From contig JAAEMP010000005.1 in the NCBI GenBank assembly GCA_024225445.1, positions 1 to 40,749 on the forward strand: a stretch of 40,749 bases of DNA. The letters are read 5' to 3'. The first letter of the stretch is position 1; every line of letters starts with the position of its first letter. A program made the position numbers and the translations under genes. The notes beneath the pieces are model-generated. The model was given only the letters and a program-made list of their open reading frames with translations. It was not told the origin of the DNA and did not search any database. Source of the DNA: Hyphomicrobiales bacterium. GTDB taxonomy: Bacteria; Pseudomonadota; Alphaproteobacteria; Rhizobiales; Rhizobiaceae. This document shows positions 36,100-40,749 of the stretch, piece after piece.

Positions 36100-37362
36100 A
36101 TGGCAACAAATGCTTCAGTAGTAATGGCGGATAAAAATCCTGACACCATGCTGGAAAACCAGGATGATTTCGATCAAATAAGTGCAGCACAAGAGTTTGC
36201 AAGCCCAAACCAGCGTGGCTCCAGCCCGAACCGCCCAAGCCCGGTACGACTGGCAATTCTTGGCCTGATATTTGCATTGTTTGTATATAGCCCTCAAATG
36301 CGGGAAGTGGTTGCAGGATCATTGGCCGATGCTTTCTTGCAAGTGACCGTGTTTGTCGCCGCAACATTGGCTCTGGTGTTCTGGATTGAAAACAAATTCT
36401 CATTCTCACTGGGAGAGGTCATGCGTGACAATTTGCGCTGGCAGCCCGCTATTGCCAGTGCGCTTGGCGCTCTGCCCGGTTGTGGGGGAGCAATAATAGT
36501 AGTCACTCAATTTACCAAAGGATATGCAAGCTTCGGCGCCTTTATCGCTGTACTGGTGGCAACGATGGGGGATGCGGCTTTCCTGTTGATCGCCCGCGAC
36601 CCGGTTTCATTTCTTATTATCCTATCGGTTTCGCTGGTTAGTGGAACAATTACCGGCATGATCGTTGATAAAATTCATGGGGCGGATTTTCTGGCGGTAG
36701 AAATAAGTTCAGAAGATACTGTTTCCACTTGGCATCGATCCGGATTCTCGTTAGCCAATCTGAAAGCGGCGCACTTGATCTGGATCGCCATGGTAAGCGT
36801 TGGATTGGTAATCGGAATTTTTCTGGCTTTCCTCATCGATGTCGATGAATTTCTTGGTCCATTCGCCACCTATTCACCATCAGTATGGTTCGGCTCTGCC
36901 GGGGCAGCGCTAAGCATTTCCCTATGGGCATTTTCAAAAAGACCGATCAATTCAATCGGGGCGGATTCTTCAATTGGTGACCCTCTGACACTCAGAGTAA
37001 TCAAGGATACCAATTTTGTCACCGGCTGGGTTGTAGTAGCATTTCTGTTATTTGACATTTTGGTCACTTTTGGCGGATTGGAAATAGCAGAATTATTCAA
37101 GGGATGGATAATGTTTACCCCTGTTGTTGCCATATTGGTCGGTTTCATTCCGGGCTGTGGTCCGCAGATTGTTGTCGCATCTTTATACTTGGCCGGTGCA
37201 ATCCCGTTTTCAGCTCAACTGGCTAATTCTATCGCCAATGATGGCGATGCGTTATTCCCCGCATTGGCACTGGCTCCGCGCGCCGCAATACTGGCAACGG
37301 TCTATAGTGCAATTCCCGCGGTGGTTATCGGTTATGGCTGGATGTTCCTGATTGGAGGATAA
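36100..37362 (+). CDS. ArsP_2-type putative heavy-metal (manganese) transporter
   Basis: 420 aa. A polar N-terminal ~48 residues is followed by about ten membrane segments in two halves. Each half has a similar motif: SALGALPGCGGAIIVVTQF and GFIPGCGPQIVVASLY, placing it in the 10-TM ArsP_2/DUF2899 group of putative metal exporters. The Cys in each PGCG may touch the metal. Substrate (Mn, or another metal) is by family name only. It stands alone, next to ferrochelatase, so metal balance is a possible link. The Shine-Dalgarno is weak, and an internal ATG at 36124 is possible. Confidence 0.8.
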   Translation: MATNASVVMADKNPDTMLENQDDFDQISAAQEFASPNQRGSSPNRPSPVRLAILGLIFALFVYSPQMREVVAGSLADAFLQVTVFVAATLALVFWIENKFSFSLGEVMRDNLRWQPAIASALGALPGCGGAIIVVTQFTKGYASFGAFIAVLVATMGDAAFLLIARDPVSFLIILSVSLVSGTITGMIVDKIHGADFLAVEISSEDTVSTWHRSGFSLANLKAAHLIWIAMVSVGLVIGIFLAFLIDVDEFLGPFATYSPSVWFGSAGAALSISLWAFSKRPINSIGADSSIGDPLTLRVIKDTNFVTGWVVVAFLLFDILVTFGGLEIAELFKGWIMFTPVVAILVGFIPGCGPQIVVASLYLAGAIPFSAQLANSIANDGDALFPALALAPRAAILATVYSAIPAVVIGYGWMFLIGG

Positions 37363-37510
37363 TCATCTGACCCAAATAGTTTTCCCTCATTTTCCTTTCT
37401 AATCAACTTCAGCAACCATCACTGGTTGTACCCGGGTTATATCTGGAATATGTCTAATCTGATTTGCGCATATGCCAGCCAAAAACGGCTTGGATGATGA
37501 ATGGGAAACC

Positions 37511-38542
37511 ATGGAAAATAATAAATCAGTACCGGAAAATCTTCCAACTGTCTCAAATGGCAAGGTTGGCGTGTTACTGATCAATCTTGGAACACCCGAT
37601 GGCTACGACAAAAAAAGCATGCGTCGCTATTTGCGTGAATTTTTGTCAGACAACAGAGTCATCGAATGGTCCCGGTGGCTATGGTATCCGATCCTTTATG
37701 GAATTGTTCTCAATACCAGACCAAAAAAATCCGGCGCAGCCTATGAGGCCATCTGGAATCACCAAAAGAATGAATCTCCCCTTCGCACTTTTACCCGTTC
37801 CCAGGCCTCCAAACTGGCCAGCTCACTAAAAGACAAGCCGACCATCATGGTTGACTGGGCCATGCGCTATGGCAATCCGTCTATTGCTGAAAAACTGACG
37901 GAACTAAAGCAGACGGGTTGTGAGCGCATATTGATATTTCCCCTCTACCCCCAATACAGCGCCTCAACCACTGCCACGGTAAACGACAAGGCATTTGAAG
38001 CGTTGTCTTCCATGCGCTGGATGCCGGCGATACGCACCGTATATGCCTACCACGATAAGCCGGTCTATATAAAAGCACTGGCAAAATCGATCCGCAATCA
38101 TCTAAAGGACCTTGATTTTGAACCGGAAAAAATCATCGCTTCCTATCACGGAATTCCCAAAAGCTATGTCGAGAAAGGTGATCCATATTATGACCATTGC
38201 CTGATAACAACCGGCTTGCTGCGCGAGGAACTGGGTTGGGGAGAAGACCGGCTGATTAACTGTTTCCAGTCGCGTTTTGGACCGGAGGAATGGTTGCAGC
38301 CCTATACAGATGAAACAATAAAAAATCTTGGAAATCAGGGAATAAAAAATGTCGCGGTATTTAATCCGGGATTTGTTTGTGATTGCCTGGAGACGCTGGA
38401 AGAAATTGCCGTTGAAGCGGCCGAAATATTCAAACAGGCTGGCGGAACAAATTTTTCCCATATACCCTGCCTTAACGACAGTGAAGATGGTATGAAGGTA
38501 ATTGAAGAAATTACCCGATTCGAACTGCTGGGCTGGGTGTAG
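37511..38542 (+). CDS. hemH: Ferrochelatase
   Basis: 343 aa from the ATG at 37511 (GGGA a few bases upstream); another ATG at 37472 would add 13 residues. Family signatures: VGVLLINLGTPDGYD, LREFLSDNRVIE, PLYPQYSASTTATV, the catalytic His in SYHGIPKSYVEKGDPY, CFQSRFGPEEWLQPYTD, and the Glu in DCLETLEEI near the C-terminus. It inserts ferrous iron into protoporphyrin IX, the last step of haem synthesis, on the inner membrane face. It is not obviously in an operon. Confidence 0.95.
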   Translation: MENNKSVPENLPTVSNGKVGVLLINLGTPDGYDKKSMRRYLREFLSDNRVIEWSRWLWYPILYGIVLNTRPKKSGAAYEAIWNHQKNESPLRTFTRSQASKLASSLKDKPTIMVDWAMRYGNPSIAEKLTELKQTGCERILIFPLYPQYSASTTATVNDKAFEALSSMRWMPAIRTVYAYHDKPVYIKALAKSIRNHLKDLDFEPEKIIASYHGIPKSYVEKGDPYYDHCLITTGLLREELGWGEDRLINCFQSRFGPEEWLQPYTDETIKNLGNQGIKNVAVFNPGFVCDCLETLEEIAVEAAEIFKQAGGTNFSHIPCLNDSEDGMKVIEEITRFELLGWV

Positions 38543-38669
38543 AAATGGAACTGGAAATATATATTCTTACCCTGTAATGCTTTGTAATAAAACAATAAAA
38601 TATGAAATTTTGTTGAAAACCCTAACCGATCACCTATATTATGGTGACTAACTTATTGGGAGATAATTA

Positions 38670-39680
38670 ATGGATTTAACCGGTTTTGATATTTCAGTCG
38701 GGGTATTTGTACTTCTCGCGATTCTGATAATTCTGGCGGGCGTGAAGCAAATACCTCAGGGCTTTAACCATACTGTGGAAAGATTTGGCAAATATATCCG
38801 CACCCTGACGCCGGGTCTCAATCTGATCATACCATTTATCGATCGCATCGGCGCAAAGATGAATATGATGGAACAGGTGCTCGACGTTCCCACCCAGGAG
38901 GTTATTACCAAGGATAACGCCACGGTAAGCGCGGATGGCGTAATGTTTTTTCAGGTTCTCGATGCTTCACAGGCAGTCTATGAGGTGCGGGGGCTGGAAA
39001 ATGCTCTGCTGAACCTGACGATGACCAATATCCGCTCGGTGATGGGTTCAATGGATCTGGATGAACTGCTTTCCAAACGCGATGAAATAAATAATCGTCT
39101 GCTCAGGGTGGTTGATACTGCAGCCTCACCCTGGGGTGTCAAGGTTACCCGTATTGAAATCAAGGACATCAACCCGCCTATGGATCTGGTCGAAGCCATG
39201 GGCCGCCAGATGAAAGCCGAGCGCGACAAACGGGCCAGCATTCTGGAAGCCGAGGGCCAGCGGCAGTCTGAAATATTAAAAGCCGAAGGCGACAAACAGG
39301 CACAAATTCTGGAAGCTGAAGGCGAAAAGGAGGCTGCATTTCGCGCCGCTGAGGCACGTGAACGCGAAGCAGAGGCGGAAGCCAAAGCCACACAGATGGT
39401 CTCGGACGCCATCGCCAAGGGTGATTCTCAGGCAATCAATTATTTTGTTGCCCAGAAATATGTCGAGGCATTGGGCCAGATTGCATCCGCGCAAAACCAG
39501 AAAGTTATCATGTTGCCGGTGGAAGCAACTTCATTGCTGGGCTCACTTGGCGGCATCAGCGAAATATCCAAAGACCTGTTTGGCGGCAAGGGCGGCAGTT
39601 CTGCTCCCGTTTCACGAACCCGTACAACACCGACAATCACCCCCAACCCGACAAACAACAACCCCACCTCCGGCTCATGA
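38670..39680 (+). CDS. qmcA: SPFH/band 7 membrane protein (QmcA-like)
   Basis: 336 aa. One N-terminal membrane segment (residues 8-26), then a band 7 domain: [86 protein letters not shown] long Glu/Ala-rich coiled coil follows with short internal repeats ([18 protein letters not shown]), then a Pro/Thr/Asn-rich tail. It forms flotillin-like membrane rings and works with an NfeD partner. The next gene, 24 bp away, is nfeD, the usual pairing. Confidence 0.93.
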   Translation: MDLTGFDISVGVFVLLAILIILAGVKQIPQGFNHTVERFGKYIRTLTPGLNLIIPFIDRIGAKMNMMEQVLDVPTQEVITKDNATVSADGVMFFQVLDASQAVYEVRGLENALLNLTMTNIRSVMGSMDLDELLSKRDEINNRLLRVVDTAASPWGVKVTRIEIKDINPPMDLVEAMGRQMKAERDKRASILEAEGQRQSEILKAEGDKQAQILEAEGEKEAAFRAAEAREREAEAEAKATQMVSDAIAKGDSQAINYFVAQKYVEALGQIASAQNQKVIMLPVEATSLLGSLGGISEISKDLFGGKGGSSAPVSRTRTTPTITPNPTNNNPTSGS

Positions 39681-39704
39681 ACAATAATTTGAAGGGAAGC
39701 ACAG

Positions 39705-40169
39705 ATGATTAAATCCCTGTTTGCAGAATTGGGTGGCTGGAGCTGGATGATTTTGGGCCTGGTTCTGCTGATACTCGAAATTGTTGTATCGGGAACCTTT
39801 TTGCTCTGGTTTGGCATTGCCGCACTGGTCGTCGGTATTATCACCCTGGCCTTGACCGGTCTGGCATTCTGGAGCCTGCAGGCCCAATGGATTTCATTCG
39901 TCGTATTATCGATCATATTCGTATTTGTTGGTAAGCGACTGATGACCAGATACAAACCGCAGGAAGGTGAAGACCAGTTGCTCAATCAGCGTTCAAAACA
40001 GATGATCGGTCGTGAAGCGATATTGGTCGAAGCAATTTCACAAGGCATGGGCCGCATAGAACTGGGTGACACCATCTGGCGGGTCACCGGACAAGATGCA
40101 CCAATTGGCACAAAAGTGAAAATCACCGGCCAAAAAGCAGGAACTGTTTTGATCGTCGAAACAGTTTAA
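39705..40169 (+). CDS. NfeD family membrane protein
   Basis: 154 aa, short NfeD form. Two or three membrane segments in the first ~75 residues (WMILGLVLLILEIVVSGTFLLWFGIAALVVG, then WISFVVLSIIFVFVG) precede a C-terminal OB-fold: MIGREAILVEAISQGMGRIELGDTIWRVTG and AGTVLIVETV. It is the partner of the SPFH protein in membrane-domain organisation or quality control. Same operon as the SPFH gene (GAAGGGAAG upstream of the start). Confidence 0.93.
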   Translation: MIKSLFAELGGWSWMILGLVLLILEIVVSGTFLLWFGIAALVVGIITLALTGLAFWSLQAQWISFVVLSIIFVFVGKRLMTRYKPQEGEDQLLNQRSKQMIGREAILVEAISQGMGRIELGDTIWRVTGQDAPIGTKVKITGQKAGTVLIVETV

Positions 40170-40333
40170 GAAATCAATCAGGCTTTAATCGACCGTTATA
40201 TGTCAGAAAACCGTTAAACTGGGCTGCCCACAGTTGTTCCAGGTGAGATTCGATGACTTTCAGGTCAGGACCCGTTTATTTCAAAGATGTCGAATGATGT
40301 CTCCGAGCCCCAGTACCATTCATATTTTGGCAC

Positions 40334-40612
40334 CTAGACCGTATCTTCTTTACACGGAAGCATTTGACCGATTTTTCACGTTTACTGGCAAGGCATGATT
40401 TTCGCCTTGGTCTGGTTGACCACAAGAAAAGCATAACGAAGTCCAGAAAGCGTGAAAAACCGGCCTGAGCCGTGGTTTTTGGGGGACCAATCCAGTCCAT
40501 CTGCAGCGTTGCAAAACTTGTCCGATCAACCAGATCGCACTGCGTTATGCGCCTTGCATAGTGAACTGGTTTGGTCCATCAAATGCTTCCGTGTAAAGAA
40601 GACACGGTCTAG
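40334..40612. mobile_element. 279-bp element with 34-bp terminal inverted repeats
   Basis: CTAGACCGTATCTTCTTTAC... at 40334-40367 is the inverse of 40579-40612, with 33 of 34 bases matching. The ends carry CTAG, which fits the YTAR targets of IS5-type elements or a TA duplication. The inner 211 bp has only short ORFs, none recognisable. It is probably a non-autonomous transposon (MITE) or a deleted insertion sequence. The rest of 40170-40333 holds nothing I recognise. Confidence 0.75.
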
Positions 40613-40615
40613 ACC

Positions 40616-40749
40616 TCAACGTTTTTTTCTGTCTTTGTCCAGATTGTTGTATTCAGCGAATGCGTTGGAGAGCTCCAGCGTATAGGTAAACATGGCTTTT
40701 CTCAGCCGCTTGTCTTCATCGATATTGAAGTGATCAAATCCACCAAATT
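40616..40749 (-). CDS. 3' end of an unrecognised gene, cut by the window edge
   Basis: An open frame runs from the window edge to a TGA at 40618-40616, giving at least 43 codons (…FDHFNIDEDKRLRKAM, TYTLELSNAFAEYNN, LDKDRKKR). The other two frames on this strand are closed early, which supports real coding. The rest of the gene is outside the window and I do not recognise the product. Its stop codon lies 4 bp from the right end of the inverted-repeat element. Confidence 0.45.
   Translation of the reverse strand, partial: FGGFDHFNIDEDKRLRKAMFTYTLELSNAFAEYNNLDKDRKKR

Noticed and set aside
39225-39400. Repeated GAAGC/GAAGG units in the SPFH gene
   Set aside because: They encode the Glu/Ala-rich coiled coil normal for SPFH proteins, not a DNA satellite.
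40276-40500. 74-codon ORF inside the small transposon
   Set aside because: No transposase motif or recognisable domain, and it runs across one element end.

Overview
The window looks like a chromosomal segment of an alphaproteobacterium, most likely of the Rhizobiales/Hyphomicrobiales. The basis is a rhizobial-type CpdR, a VWA+DnaJ gene pair, a DUF459 protein, an Inh/Omp19-like inhibitor and an SPFH/NfeD pair. Base composition is moderate, with no phage or plasmid genes. I cannot name the genus. Genes are dense, lie on both strands and often overlap by ATGA. No rRNA, tRNA or CRISPR was seen.

Layout. 0.1-8.1 kb: DnaJ-like membrane protein, VWA protein, a short inverted-repeat element, class I aminotransferase, GNAT acetyltransferase, Inh-type protease inhibitor, LacI regulator, CpdR, N-formylglutamate amidohydrolase and HisN-type phosphatase. 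8.2-15.0 kb: an organosulfur-looking locus made of two divergent operons, marR-sulfatase-metallohydrolase and tctCBA-comA. Two MarR-type operators lie between them. 15.0-17.0 kb: a broken IS630-family transposase whose catalytic centre is replaced by 128 bp matching the neighbouring lysophospholipase-like gene, plus inverted repeats around that gene. 17.1-17.8 kb: a small heat-shock gene with a sigma-32-type promoter and a possible ROSE RNA thermometer. 17.8-20.5 kb: a four-gene bufferin-type (copper-binding RiPP) operon: DUF2282 precursor, DUF692/MNIO enzyme, DUF2063 partner and DoxX membrane protein.

20.6-31.1 kb: threonine aldolase, glutamate synthase gltBD, a DUF459 protein and an MltB-type lytic transglycosylase. 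31.4-35.7 kb: a tightly packed operon of 8-oxoguanine-deaminase-like amidohydrolase, creatininase-family hydrolase, COG0523 metal GTPase with a His-rich loop, and a WD40 protein. 35.7-40.7 kb: a second copy of the short repeat element, an ArsP_2-type heavy-metal permease, ferrochelatase, an SPFH/NfeD membrane pair, a 279-bp element with 34-bp terminal inverted repeats, and the 3' end of an unrecognised gene cut by the window edge.

The most interesting systems are the sulfatase/TTT-transporter/phosphosulfolactate-synthase locus under MarR control, the bufferin operon, the IS630 pseudogene carrying host-gene sequence, and two families of small non-coding inverted-repeat elements. All calls come from reading the sequence and from knowledge of protein families. 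No database search was run.
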